Source: Hydractinia symbiolongicarpus (taxonomy: Eukaryota; Cnidaria; Hydrozoa; Anthoathecata; Hydractiniidae). From it: DNA of 64,000 nucleotides. The DNA is taken from contig NC_079888.1 of the NCBI RefSeq assembly GCF_029227915.1, positions 17,462,001-17,526,000 of the forward strand, in the 5' to 3' direction. The notes beneath the pieces were generated by a model. The model ran no database searches. It was not told the DNA's origin and saw nothing but the letters and a program-made list of their open reading frames with translations. Every line of letters begins with the position of its first letter. Positions within the stretch are counted from its first letter, which is position 1. The position numbers were made by a program, and so were the translations under genes. Of the stretch, positions 43,121-55,350 are shown in pieces.

Positions 43121-44002
43121 TTCACACTAACATTATTGGCTAGATTTCAAACAGCTTCTGCTTACTATTTCTTTTTCCTACGATTAAATCCTTAACTTGA
43201 AAAACAAAGATCTTGTTAGATAGCGTCTTAAAAAAGGTTCTAATAATTTTAACTTATATGTTTGGTATTTGAAAGTTTAACAGAAAGGTGTTAAACAAAC
43301 GACAGTCTCTGCCTTGCCTTCTGTGACCGTGAAATTACAGTTATTTTCTTATTTACTTTGTTCAACCGAAAATAAGAGCCTTATTGTCTACGTAATCTCT
43401 TCAGGACTTAGGACTCTATTCGAGAAATTATTATTATTTTAACTAAGTAAAGCACTACACACATAGATAACACTAAATCAACCGTGCATGAACATTTATA
43501 TTTGTTGTCTACCACGACCAAAAAGTTTGTAAACAAAGTATAAAACTTTTCAATAATAATAGCTGTAGTTAACAAATAACAAATGTGATGTAATTTTATC
43601 GAATTCCCTTGGTTTTTCACGGCGAACAGTTTGTACTAATTATGCGTATTACTTAATTATTTTTATCAATTCGGCACACCTTGAAAATATTTTTCGTAGT
43701 TCCTTTCGTTACTGTTATCGCTCAGACATATATTACAATAAAGCGTATCAATACATCAAGAGTGTTTAACTGGTGATAAGTTGCAACAAAATTGTATACA
43801 GAGGTAAGATAAGAGAACCCACGCTAGTTAAATCAAAAGATTATATTCTCGTTAAGTTTCCTTCTTTTCTACTCATATGTATGATCTTTGACGCTTTTAA
43901 TGTATCAATCAACATGAGTCACCGTAATAAATCATTGGTCAATCATTAATATAAAAAAACATTGTTTCTAATGGAATTTATTTACGACTATTATATATGT
44001 AA
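43121..44002. other. Intergenic DNA, no gene seen
   Basis: No supported gene or repeat beyond AT-rich text. Confidence 0.4.
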
Positions 44003-44175
44003 CTAGTCGTTGCCCGTGGAAAAATCCACGGAGTCGCCCGTCCTTTGTATTTACCCGTCGCAACAAAGTGGATAAAAATATATCGCATTTGATATTCGTG
44101 TTTCCGTAACATCATTTTCTAACTCAGCGGGGGGTTCGCGCAGAGACAGACAGGCGATGGCTATTATTATAGAGA
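44003..44175 (-). mobile_element. Non-autonomous Helitron
   Basis: On the minus strand it starts A|TC ('tctctataataatagcc') at 44175 and has a GTCTGTCTCT block. The interior 'aagtggataaaaatatatcg' is also found in the Helitron at 57028-58534. It ends with hairpin 'ccgtggatttttccacgg', then CTAG at 44003-44006 followed by T. Confidence 0.75.
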
Positions 44176-47100
44176 TATTCTTATTAAATTACCTCGCAGA
44201 TTAACCAGTTTAGATTTTTAAGTTCGCTGTTTTTTGTTTAAAATGGCGCATAAAACCGTGATCGATCATAAAGCTAGCTAAACTTATGAGAAACTTTTTG
44301 TTAATTTCTTTATACTGCCGCAAAAAGTCTCCTAGTATGGTTAGCTTGTAGCAAATGATAAATTGACATGTTAGCCTATGTATGTTAGTTGCTATTTTGC
44401 TTACAAATAGCTATTAGCTAGCTAAACAGCTAACCTTTTAAAAAGTAAAAATTAAAAAATTAGTTGAATTGCTAAGGAATAATTAAAATGCTGAATTTAA
44501 TCTTGCAAGAATAATTTTAGCAGTTGTTAAACAACAACAATTCCCCTTAAAAACATAGTGACAAACACAGGTTAGAAAACCGCAAGGTAGGCTGGCAATG
44601 ATGACATGGCAACTATTTTTTTTAGTTGAGTAATAAAATCATGTGGAGTGTGTTCTGAGGGGATAATTAAGGGACATTATTACACTAAAACTCAATTTTA
44701 AGCTAATTTTTTTACATTTTCACAGATTTGATAAGATCGTTGGCAAAAAAGGTTATCAGCAATATCTGACTAAGCTGTTATTTGAAGGCTGGTAAACACT
44801 AATAGCAACTTTCGTGTCCAATAAACAACCATTTCAAATTACAGATGGAGGCGGAAAAGCTTAATATCAGTTGATAAAACCTTAGAGGACTATGTTACAG
44901 CATAAAGAATGCTTGGGTGCGTCAGTAATGCGCTACGTCGTCATTAAGGCTAGTACTTGAAATTAGCTTACAACAGGATTGCTACATAACTTAATTCTGA
45001 GGCAAGTAACAGTAATTCTCAAGAAAACAGGATTTATTTTCAATTTCAGACATTTTGCAATATTGTTGCCATGCTAAAATTGATACAAATAGGGTTTTCA
45101 CAGACACGATCTATTCGTTTTATAATTTGCGTCTATAACATTTAAAGTACCTAGAACCAAATTCGTTACTCGCACAGAGTTGTTAGAGTAAATATTCTTC
45201 TTGCTAAAGCTTTCCTAAGTATTTATAACCTTTCTTGCTCGCGTAAGTTTCGCTTAATATTTGGTATATGTTGCAACTGCGGATATTTTGAGACTGTTGC
45301 TACGACATATGTTTGTTATTTTGCGATTTATCGTCTCTAGATAAACTAATTAAAAAAAATAGTTTTACCTTAAAATCTATAGTTGCAACAAAATCTGTAA
45401 GGCAAAATGCATTTCTAAAAAATTTTTTGATAAAGATATGAAAACAAGTTTTCCAAAAGTATTAACATTGCCCCTTCTTAGAACTCAACTAGTGCTAAAG
45501 ATCAACAAATTCTAGGACTGAATCAGAAGCCGAAGGCAGTTGTACCTAGACAAATCATCCACAGACACTTTATAAAGAGCGACGTAGCAAATAGGCTTTC
45601 ACAAATTATTGCTATGGTTGAAACTGTGATAATTTTTCTCATTAGCTATTAGTGTATATTGTGAGATAAGATTGACTCACACTAATTATACTAGAAGATA
45701 ATCTTTTTTCATTAAACTTCCTTGTGTCTTGTTTGTATTTGTTTCTCGGTTGCATCCATTGAAAGGGTTATGAGTCATTCTAACACATATATCTGTTAAA
45801 TCGCTGAGAACAACAGAAAAAATAGGCGCCTCATTGTGCTAGCCAACCACTATTTTCTCAAGCATGGGTGCGAACGCAGTTTTATTACACCTTGTTAGAT
45901 ATACCAAGTAGGTTTAAAGAGATGAAATAGAAAAGGAAAACGGCTAATTTTAATTTAAAGAATAAATTAAAGAAGAGATTAAAGAATAACACAGCAACCT
46001 GTAAATCGGCAACGGATGGTTTCAATAGAAACTACTGAGATGTATCTCCTTCACTCTTTAAACCTCCTTGGATATACAATAACTCCCATTAACTTGAACA
46101 TCCAAGGAAGGAAGAAATAAGGCCTTGTTAAGTCAAATTTAGTTGAAAAGGATAATAATTTGAACTAAAGCGATTTCATCAAGAGTCAGGACAACCTTTT
46201 ACATAGAAAAAGTGCAGTTTTAGCCATAAAAGGGGCATGTGAATTGTGTATTGAATTCATCCAGTAAGGTAACATTGATATCTATGTTAGAGTTAATAAA
46301 CACTGAAGATTTGCTCTTTTCAAGTAAAAATTTCGAAATATCCGAAGAAATTAATCACAGGGGGACAACTTTAAGATTTACTTTAAACATATTCACCAAA
46401 CGGTTAACGTAAAAAGAAGGCGTCGTTCACGGCATAGGGTGTGGTATTTATTGTTAGTTTACAAGACCAATAGGATATTTCACTCTTATAAATAAATCTC
46501 TTTAAAGCACAAAGTAAATGTGTTATAAAGTACTTTCTTGGCCACTTTTTATGATGGGAGAATAACTGAGTTTAGAAAGGTGCACGCATGCACGAGATAT
46601 ATCTGGTCACCAAGAATTGGCGGGTTAAAAAATATGGTAATTATTTGTTGAATATTGTAAAAACGTATGTGATATGAGTAGCATGGAAGGATCTACCAAA
46701 AACGCAACATGAAATTTACCATGTTGGTTATTTCACCACTACATAGTAAACGTAATAAAAGTGAAATTTTAAACAAGGCTGTAAATAAAACATTTTTAAC
46801 AAAATAAAAGATTGTGGGGAACAATCAGAGCATTTGAAATATTTCACAAATCTTTTTTTTTTCTAACTGTGCAAAAGGTTATAAAGATTTCTCTCATTTT
46901 AGTACCTTAATTTTGAGAAATAACCAAAAAGGTCATCAAAAAGGCAATAAATCATTTAACACTACAATAACTCCACTCTAACAATAAAAATTTACTAAAA
47001 CATGAAAAGCAGAGCGAATTAGATTTTCTGTTCATCACATACGGCCCGATAAATACACGATTTAAGACAGTGTTAACTTTAAAATAATAGTCTTTAATAA

Positions 47101-47540
47101 TTCAGTTCAAGATGGGAATATTTGTGTTGCTTAACATTATAATAACATCAACTATGATGCCCGTAGAATAACATAATTGAAACAATAAACTTTTGTCCCT
47201 CATAGCTTTTAAAGTTAGTTTTACGTTAGATAATCAAATCAAAACAATCAGAAACACAATCTTAGTATTTATCTCTCTAATGATACTTAATTTAATTAGC
47301 TACCTTGTTTTTTGTAACTTTGTTAGAATCTTAATTAAATTACTTCTGTCTAATCTTACATTGCATTTGAAGCTGATTTGCTGTGTCATGTTGTCTTTTG
47401 TTGAACTCTGCTCAACGAAGCACTTTTGGACAGATGTTTTGATTCTTATAGCTATAATTGTTTGGTCGTGGGTGAAAATAATGGAACTGATAATATCTAA
47501 GTGGTTTGGCTACCTTGATTTTTCTTCTCCTAACAACCTA
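44176..47540. other. Intergenic DNA between the inverted paralogues, no gene seen
   Basis: Contains TAGC-rich patches near 44270-44420. The 118-aa hydrophobic frame at 47193-47549 starts without a good ATG context, has no homologous look, and overlaps the promoter of the next gene, so it is not called. Confidence 0.4.
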
Positions 47541-47543
47541 ATG

Positions 47544-47553
47544 CTATAAAAGG
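47544..47553 (+). promoter_or_regulatory. TATA box of secreted-protein paralogue B
   Basis: CTATAAAAGG lies about 230 bp upstream of the ATG at 47776, leaving room for a 5' UTR exon and intron as proposed for paralogue A. Confidence 0.45.
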
Positions 47554-47775
47554 AGACAGTTTTAACTTAAAAGGCACACAAGGAATTCATCAGGCATTTT
47601 AAGAAAAAAGATAGAATTTCAAGAATAAAAGTTCATACATTAAAGGTAGCCTTTAAGAATTCCTCTATGTTTACTTTAATTCTTACTTTAAGATATTGTC
47701 ATATTTATTGAATAATTTTAGCAAAATTTGAAGAGAAAGTGAAACGTACGGTAGCATATCTTGTCATCAATCATC

Positions 47776-48884
47776 ATGTTGAACGGGAATTTCTACATCA
47801 GCGCTATCTTGTTAGTTTTGGCAACAGGTATTGAAATGTTCACTTTGATATCTGATGAATGATTTTGTGGTAATTGAGAAATCACTATTTTTTTGATAGC
47901 AGTACAATCTACAACACCAATTACTGCTTCTTCCGATGTATCATGATAATTTCATGGTAATATTTCATGGCAATTATCCAATAATTTTTACGCTTTTCCT
48001 TGCAGTGGTATATTCACAAAGCGTGGCTACAACAGTTGCACCAACTACAACTCCAGCTCCTCTCAACTGCACTAATATTCCCAATGTTCCAACTCATCCA
48101 GAAGATGCGACAGTCAATACGTTGATTACTTCAGCTAACGACAACATCAAAGTGTGCAACCAGATTATTCCGTGTAAGTGTATACTGTAATATGCCTTTG
48201 AAATGAATACCCTCTCAATAATATAATACATACTGTTTTAATGACATACAGTTAACTTCCGGTAACTCGAACCTGCAGGAAAATAGTTTGACTTAAGTCA
48301 TGTTTGAGATAAACGAAGCTGCCTTTTAGTCAAATTTGAGAACAATGGGTCGAGTTAAGAAATGTTCCAGTTGTCTGAAGTTTGAGTTAATGGGCGTTTT
48401 TTGCAACAAAGGTATTAACGAAAGTTTAAGGGACCCAAGGAAATGATTCGAGATAAAGAAAGTTCGAGTTATCCGATGTTCGAGCTACCAGAAGCTAACT
48501 GTAGTTAATATAATTGAAATTGAATAAAAGTAAAAAAATAATCATTAAATTATAAAAAAATATTTCAAATAGGCACATTGTTTAATTTTGTCGCAATCTT
48601 AGTCTGACACATTGCTTTCCATTTTAGTGTTGAATGCATTTATTGCCAACCTGAAAGTACCAGGAGTGTGTAGCCAACTGGACGAAATCGTGAACATACT
48701 GCAAAAGTTAGACGCCAGAATTAAAATCATTAACAGAAGACTTGACTGTGGACTTGTCATAAGCGTACAAGAAGCAAGAAATTTGAAGCAGATGTTGCAC
48801 AATGATCAAATTTCTAAGAGGGTATTAAATGGAATTAAGATGCGGTTAACAGATGTTAAACAACGCCTTCAAGCAATTGTATGA
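47776..48884 (+). CDS. Small secreted Thr/Pro-linker protein, paralogue B (three exons)
   Basis: Exon 1 (47776-47827) encodes MLNGNFYISAILLVLAT. Exon 2 (48006-48173) encodes VVYSQSVATTVAPTTTPAP and the rest of the linker domain, differing from paralogue A at about one base. Exon 3 (48628-48884) encodes FIANLKVPGVCSQLDEIVNI and ends with the same LKQMLHNDQISKRVLNGIKM segment as A, but stops three codons earlier. Intron phases are the same; total 158 residues. Intron 2 is longer than in A because it contains a pogo-type MITE. The pair is divergently oriented, about 6.4 kb apart. Family unknown; secretion is well supported. Confidence 0.8.
48249..48501. mobile_element. pogo/Tigger-type MITE in intron 2 of paralogue B
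   Basis: The 5' end 'cagttaacttccggtaactc' and the 3' end (reverse complement 'cagttagcttctggtagctc') are inverted copies with four mismatches. They are flanked by TA on both sides (48247-48248 and 48502-48503). CAGT termini, TA target and 'cgagtta' text are typical of pogo/Tigger-derived MITEs. It is absent from the otherwise equivalent intron of paralogue A. Confidence 0.8.
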
Positions 48885-50699
48885 ACAATGTTTAGGAAGG
48901 AAAATTACTCACAATGTAATATTGCGTACAGTAGAATAATAACCACTTTGCTTTTGTAGTTTATTGACACAAATAAATATGAATTTGTTATTCCTGACAA
49001 ACTTTCATGTTGCACTGAGGTCCCGAATTGCAGGGGGGGTGGGGGAATATATGTATAATAAGCTGGGGGAACAAAAACTTTCAAAAAAAACATTCGAAAA
49101 TAGACATAAGCATGTTCGTTTAAAAAAATATTCAAAAAACAAAGCTTTCTTGCTCGCTGAAGTTAATTTGCATTGTCACTAAAAGTAAACGGGGGTTCTA
49201 ATACCAGCAGGGGTGGGGAGGGGGCGAAAAATTTCCCCGGAAAAAAAAATAAGCGCTGTGGGATTGGTAATCGCGACCTTATAGCAAGTAGTAATATTGG
49301 AAAAAATAAAAACGTTTTCAGAAACATCAATCATCAATCTGTGCATTGTTACATAACTACAAACGAAAAAATTTTTTTTGCTACTTGGAAGAGTCAGAAA
49401 ATTCACTTTGAAAGTATGCCAGCGATGCAATTTGCGTTAAATGTTCATGGGAATTTTTGATTTTTTTTGCCCTGTCTTATCCTAAATCTTATATAAAATC
49501 AAAAATCATCAATTCCAGTAAAATTACAAGTCTACGTTTTTGAGATCGTACATAGAACAATTCAGTTTAAAGTGCTTGCTATTCTCTGACAAATCTAAAT
49601 TAATTTTTCACCTAAATTATTCTAACAAAACAGAGCGCAACGTCATGTGTTATCCAGTGCCATATAGATAAAAAGTAACTATTTAAAACTGTAAGAGAAT
49701 TATCTGAAACTATAACAACTATAACCACAGGGAAGAACAACCCTCGTCGCTTGAATAATTGTACAAATTTTTTTTCAGAAGATTCTGCAAGCGATCTATT
49801 GCTAGGATATTTTGCTCATTTTAGCCTTCCTTGCTCGCATGTGGTTGAATTCCTTGCAATATTTGCGATATGGGATGTTTCAAACGATAAGTTTATTACG
49901 CCTTCAGTTAAAAAATTAAGTGAATCATTCCATGTTTGTTTTGATTGGCTGTCACAAATAAGGTTGGAAGCTTCAATAAAATACTAAAGGTCAGTAATCA
50001 TATAAAAAATGTAAAAAATTAATACCGTCAGACACAAATATGACTAGTAAGTGTACGGTGCCTGTGTGGTTATAGTATTCCTCACCTTGTGTGGGAGTCC
50101 TTGCCACGCTTGCAGATTTGATAGCCCTGAAACGACTTCAGTTCTCCCATCGTAATAATTTAATAGATTGTGCAATACTTCTCAACCAGCTCATCGTTAC
50201 CAAAGCACCAATGGTTTGCAACATTTTTTGAAATAAGCTCGTTGTTCCTTTTCTATTTAAAAGTTGAGAAAAAATATTTTTTGCTTGCTCTGTTGTGCGT
50301 TAACACATTCCTTATTAAATAATCAAAATCTACATACAATGTGGCAAAGCAATTCGCAGCGGACCTTGATGAGTACATGTGCAAATTTCGTCGAGATTCT
50401 CCATCGTGGAAGGGATCTTCGGACGTTTTAGTGAATAACAAAAAAGTAAATTTACGGCTACCTGGAAAAAAATTGAAATTCATATTTATGATATCTTGTA
50501 GACAATTTAATTTGATATCTAATAAATAATAACTGAACCATTGCAGTATCCTTAATTTTTATTGATATTTTGACTGCAGAAATTTGAAAGAGGAGGGAGT
50601 ACTGGCGTGAAATAGATGCGCATATTTTTTGATGTTTTTTCTCGCAAGCGTCTTCGGTGCAGTGTTATTTATACTGTGTAGGTTCTAGGAACAACAAGA
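48885..50699. other. Intergenic DNA, no firm gene
   Basis: 3' flank of paralogue B, followed by AT-rich DNA. At about 50055-50130 'gtgtggttatagtattcctc' and downstream text look faintly like a tRNA-derived SINE head, too weak to call. The open frames at 49173-49460 and 49751-49987 have no support. Confidence 0.35.
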
Positions 50700-50749
50700 T
50701 TCACCTGGCATTTAAGTCCTGTTAACACAGGACTTAAATGCCAGGTGAA
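50700..50749. repeat. Perfect 23-bp inverted repeat with 4-base loop
   Basis: 'ttcacctggcatttaagtcc' plus TGT (50700-50722) is matched exactly by its reverse complement at 50727-50749 across a 4-base loop, 'taac'. No flanking duplication or other element end is evident. Confidence 0.85.
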
Positions 50750-51039
50750 AATCTTTCGCGAAAAGGCACGATCTGATGTAACGTTTCTGAGATTTGCGAC
50801 AAAAAAAACTTTGTTAAAGTATTCTAAAGGTAAGATTCCAAATTTCATTGGGCTACCTTTGAATCTTTACTCGAAACCAATTCTAATTTTTACGATGAAT
50901 ATTTAATAAACACTGAAAAAATGCCTATCGGTTTCGTGTATCGGTTTCTGCAAAGCAACCTTTTTGGAATTAGACAATAGTGCAACTTCACATAGCAGAT
51001 CTGGATGTATAATAATTAAGTTTAAAGTTAGATCGAGAT

Positions 51040-51330
51040 GAATAGTTTTACATTCAATTATACTTCAATGCCAATGATGTAACCAAGTCTTTTCTATTTA
51101 GAGGCTCTCTTCTATGGAACTCATAAAGCGATGATGTGAAAACATTGTCTGATTAAAATTCCTTAAAAGGTAAACTTAAGTTACTTTCCCTCACTGAACT
51201 ATATACGTGTGATTTACATAACACTGCTATTTTGTCGACAATAATTTAAGTTTGTTGTATATTTTTTGGCAGTTGGTACAAAATTAGTCATTGAACTATG
51301 TAAGTCGACCTTAAAATAAATAAAATTAAT
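51040..51330 (+). mobile_element. 3' remnant of a non-LTR retrotransposon (CR1/L2-like)
   Basis: Conceptual text such as NANDVTKSFLFRGSLLWNS (about 51068-51125), with stops, is the typical last segment of CR1/L2-type ORF2 proteins. It is followed by a non-coding 3' end with 'aataaataaaattaataata'. 5'-truncated, as usual for LINE copies. Confidence 0.45.
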
Positions 51331-51394
51331 AATAAAATATCAATGTCGTATTTTTACAAAGAATTGCTACTATATTCTTTGAGTTGTGTCTTTC

Positions 51395-51690
51395 CACGGT
51401 GTCAATATGGGTAGAGCTTTTATGCCTGCCCATGTTGTCCGATAAGATTTAGGACAATTATAGTAGAAGCTATCTGCCCATGTTTTCTAAAAAGTCCCAG
51501 AAATCATGGCGATATTTTCCGAGAAAATTGAGGACAATGTGGGCGGGACCTTTATGCTAGCCCTTATTGTCCAATAAGGTTTAGGTCAATGTTTGTAGGA
51601 GATATCTGCCCATGTTGTTTATAACGTCTCAGACATCATGGGTAGAGGTTGTATCGTGCAGATGCCGTCTGAGAAGGTTTAGATGAGGTT
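51395..51690. repeat. Two-and-a-bit copies of an approximately 135-bp direct repeat
   Basis: Copy 1 (about 51405-51520) 'ctgcccatgttgtccgataag ...' and copy 2 (about 51540-51640) 'tagcccttattgtccaataag...' align along their length, sharing 'atctgcccatgttg' and 'tcagacatcatgg' type text. A partial third begins at about 51640. No coding potential. Confidence 0.55.
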
Positions 51691-54055
51691 GTGAGTTGCG
51701 TTACGTTGTAAATTTTATTCAAAGATCTCATTGAGAGTCTTACAGTCTGCATAAACACAACATATTGTTTCTGAAAATTAACTATAAGGGCTGTAACAAT
51801 TTCCGCAATGAAAGCAATATAACATAACACAAGCAAAGATACGTCATGAGATGTTGTGTTAGAAAAATCTATCATGGCTTGAACTAAATTTGGCGTTTGA
51901 AGAGAAACTTCGTTAGTTTTGCTTTATTTACAGCTTAAAAAAGATTAATAAATAAAAACCTAAAACGCCATAGAAATTAATAAAGCTTTTATTACTAAAG
52001 CTATTTCTTACGCTGACATAAAAAAGGCTGGGAAAGAAGCTGCTAAAATTAAATGTTGCTGAATGATGTACAATTTAATCAACCCTCCCACCAAGTCCAT
52101 TTTTGCGAGCGGTAATATATGTCATGGTGACGCTAATAAATCTGCGTTGGAGAGCGCATTTCAAAACATTGAAAGTGAAACAAACAAATATTTTTTACAT
52201 AATATAAAAAGTAAAGATTTTAAGGGTCAAGTGTTAAAACAAAGTGACTAATGTAGAGAGATAAATTCTTTTAAAATTGTTTAAAAATTTTAACACATAA
52301 AAGAGTTTGTGAAGAATTAAAACCAGGTTAAAAGCATAAAATTATTAGTTGAAATACAAAAATTGGAAGTTTAAAATTATGAGTCTGTGTTTATCGGAAG
52401 TTGCAAGAAGGGCTTGAAAAATACGATTTTGAAATCAAACAGTTTTTATTGGCAGGAGGCGCGAAAATTGAATTATCCCATAAAATTGTATTTTGCATAT
52501 CCCAACAATATGGGTCGTGTGGACAACATAGGTCGGAAAAGTGCTTATGAATTTGCTGTAAATTGTAACAAGGGGCAAGGGGAGCGGGGGTTATGCAACA
52601 TCCACCTGCCATTAGCGTATCTAAATTCCAACTCATTGAATAATACAAGTCTTTAACGAATCTCAATTTTATAAATCTCAAAATCTCATGGAGTTGATAA
52701 CGTCATCGCAAAAATGCTGATACCAACAATTTCTTAATCAAATGGAACTTAAAACCTTGGAAACAGCTGTGGTAAAGTGTAAAATTACAAGAGAGAGAAA
52801 CAGGGAAATAGCCCCCATTCTCACCCAGCATTCAGGAACTTCCGAAAGTCCCAAAAGGAATGAAGTTAGACTCAACGTGCTAAGAATGGCCTTATAGTCA
52901 CCGCAACATTGGTGGGAGGGGAGTAAACTAGAGGGAGGGGGGGGTATACTAAAACATCATGCTACATCGTGTGCGATATGTAAATATTGCCATGTTTTTA
53001 AATAACGATTTCTATTTATTAAATTATCTTCTATAACATCTCATGTTTGAGAGTATGAGATCGTATTTTAGTTTCCAGAACAATAATAAATAATGTATTT
53101 TTTGTTTTATGAAACTCAATACAAATGATAATAAAGAATTTTTTTTCTCAAGATAGACCTAAAGTACAAACATCTATTAAGGAACAAAAATGCTCTTTAA
53201 TTATTCAGCACTGTTAATACGTCGGCCGTTTATGTGGGTGCCTTTGCGTGTTCATGTTGTAGCGTCTGCCATGAGTTTTGAATACAAAACTCTAATACTC
53301 CATTCAACAGAGTCTCTCGACTTAACATACTTAATTAACCTTAATGACGTAAGTTTTCAAGACTGAATTTAGTGAGTGTTAAATGTAAAAACAAATTATT
53401 TAACTGTATAATCAACGGTATGGTTTAAAATAGAGACTTCGCCCCTCGACCTGAATCTTGTTTAATTCTTACTTAAACGACTGAGGGAGTGAAAAAGGAG
53501 GAGCGTGGAATTTGTTGTGCATAATTGACAATTATTTAATAATTTTTACCCGGTTTTCGCAGTACACTCTTTTTAGCTCAGATACTCTATATATCAAAAT
53601 AGAATATGTTTTTCTATTTCTGTTTTTTTATCTTTTTCCTCGAACTTTATCTCTCTTGAACAACTTTCGAGGTCTCACGCAAGTTCTTAATATAGAGAGA
53701 GTTCACCCTCGTCTCCAGGTCCTCTTTTCTCTTGCAATTTCGACATCGGTGACTGTAATTAAGGCATGAGAACGAGGTTGCGAGTTTCTTTATGAAATTT
53801 TACACAAACGTTTTCATGCCTTGAAATTGATTACCTGGGATATATGTATCTATAAATATGTTCCAGTGTTTTGTTAAGTTCCTTATTTTCTTTAAGCAAG
53901 GTCTGTTTAGAACAGACAATAAAAAATTATCATTTTCACATAACAAAATAAATCCAAAATGTGAACTGAAAACCTTGGTGTCCCCTGTATCTTCTTTTTT
54001 TGAAGAATTTTGGTTCTTAACGTATTAAAAAGAGGCGGAACTTGGTTTGGTAGCA
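51691..54055. other. Intergenic DNA, no gene supported
   Basis: Several 60-96-aa frames (52063, 52387, 52391 minus, 53512) lack domains, signal peptides or splice context. Region 52010-52660 is less AT-rich and could be a degraded mobile element, but no ends were found. Confidence 0.35.
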
Positions 54056-54330
54056 ACTCATAGTCGGTAAAAAATTAAACCAGTAAAAACGGTTAGTTAG
54101 TAAAAAACGAATTCGATTAGATTACCACGGTTAAAATGGTTCGTCGATAGTAAAAAAATAAAGTCGCTAAAAATGGTAAGTCGTCGGTAACAAATAAAAG
54201 TCGGTAAAAATGGTTAGTCGTCATTAAATAAAGTCGGAAAAATGGTTAGTCGTCATTAAATAAAGTCGGAAAAATGGTTAGCCGTCATAAATTAAACTCG
54301 GTAAAAATCGTTAGTCGTCATATATGTCGT
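54056..54330. repeat. Tandem repeat, about 34-bp unit
   Basis: A unit like 'taaagtcggtaaaaatgg' followed by 'ttagtcgtca' is repeated seven or eight times, with the cleanest copies at about 54195-54300. Units at the left edge are the most diverged. Confidence 0.75.
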
Positions 54331-54468
54331 CAAAAGTATTTGTTCAATTTTTACCAAGGCAATGTAGACAAATAGCTAGCATTTGCATAAGTTTGCAGTA
54401 AAGTTTCGCCTATACTTTTACGTGTTAAAAAAAGTTAATTTTACATTTCATGCAAAATTAATGGAAAA

Positions 54469-54556
54469 CACCGCACGAAAATAATATTATTATTAATATA
54501 CCGCACGAAAATAATATTATTATTAATATACCGCACGAAAATAATATTATTTTTAA
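54469..54556. repeat. Three tandem copies of a 30-bp repeat
   Basis: The unit 'accgcacgaaaataatatta' plus 'ttattaatat' occurs three times back to back. The first two copies are identical and the third is slightly diverged at its end. Confidence 0.9.
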
Positions 54557-54720
54557 CATGTTTAAACACACGTCGATGAATGTGGCTAACCAAATTCGTG
54601 AAATCTTAATATAACGCACTTTCTAACGATTTTCGTTACACGAAACTAAATTCCAATCGCTTAAAAACTATCGCCTAAAACAATGATAACACGAAATTTG
54701 AGTCCTTAAAACCAAGAATG

Positions 54721-54820
54721 ATATATTATAATACCCGTATACGTCTGTCTGTCGCGCAAAATGGTACCACAAGTAGCAAAACGGGCGAATCCGTGGATTT
54801 TGCCACGGGTCTCTGACTAG
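54721..54820 (+). mobile_element. Non-autonomous Helitron (short)
   Basis: It begins 'tatattataatacccgtat' with 'gtctgtctgtcgcgcaaaatgg'-like text and ends with hairpin 'ccgtggattttgccacgg', 'gtctctga', CTAG (54817-54820) and T. At about 100 bp it is a near-copy of 34085-34191. The leading TC is degraded. Confidence 0.75.
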
Positions 54821-55350
54821 TGTTATGAAAGACACCTCTCCATGATTAAAAAGATGCAGGAAAGAAAATTATTTTTATATTCTATTTTAAAGTTGTAGGT
54901 TTTGTTAACTTTTCTGTTCTGTGCAACCCGCGGAACAACCTCGATCCCAGGGCCTGTAGCGTATTTTAATCCTTTTATCAAAAAAGCTACTGGCCCTGGC
55001 ATTGAGGTTGCCAGGAGTACTTTCCTTATATTTTATTTTTGCGGTATGTTTGCTAAAAAGAAAAAAAAATAAGCAAACATTTAGGTCCAAGATCATTTAG
55101 CAACTTTAGGCCCAAAAATTGTTAGCTGAAAATAAGTATATTCAGAGCTGATGAAAATTTATATGCAACGACATGATTGGTTACTTTTTAATGTGTGTTT
55201 TGAAAAACACTGCCCATTGGATAGATTTTTAGTTGCGAATGGTAACCCTAATGACGTCGGTTGTGGCTGTTTTGAAAAAAATGAATTTTATGTAAGTTAT
55301 CCTAGATCAGTTTTGTTCCACTTCGCATCAGTCTGTGACTCAAAAGAAAA
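54821..55350. other. 5' flank of the PAN/VCFGA gene
   Basis: No gene is supported. The short frame 55151-55375 overlaps the real start at 55351 in another frame and is not called. Confidence 0.4.

Noticed and set aside
47193-47549. 118-aa hydrophobic open frame
   Set aside because: It lacks a good ATG start, is AT-driven in composition, has no signal or domain, and overlaps the TATA box of the next gene.
50045-50130. Possible tRNA-derived SINE head
   Set aside because: An A-box-like stretch is present but the B box is unrecognisable and no body or tail matches the SINE at 42862.
52387-52681. Overlapping 89-aa and 96-aa frames on opposite strands
   Set aside because: Mutually shadowing frames in slightly GC-richer DNA; neither has domain or splice support.
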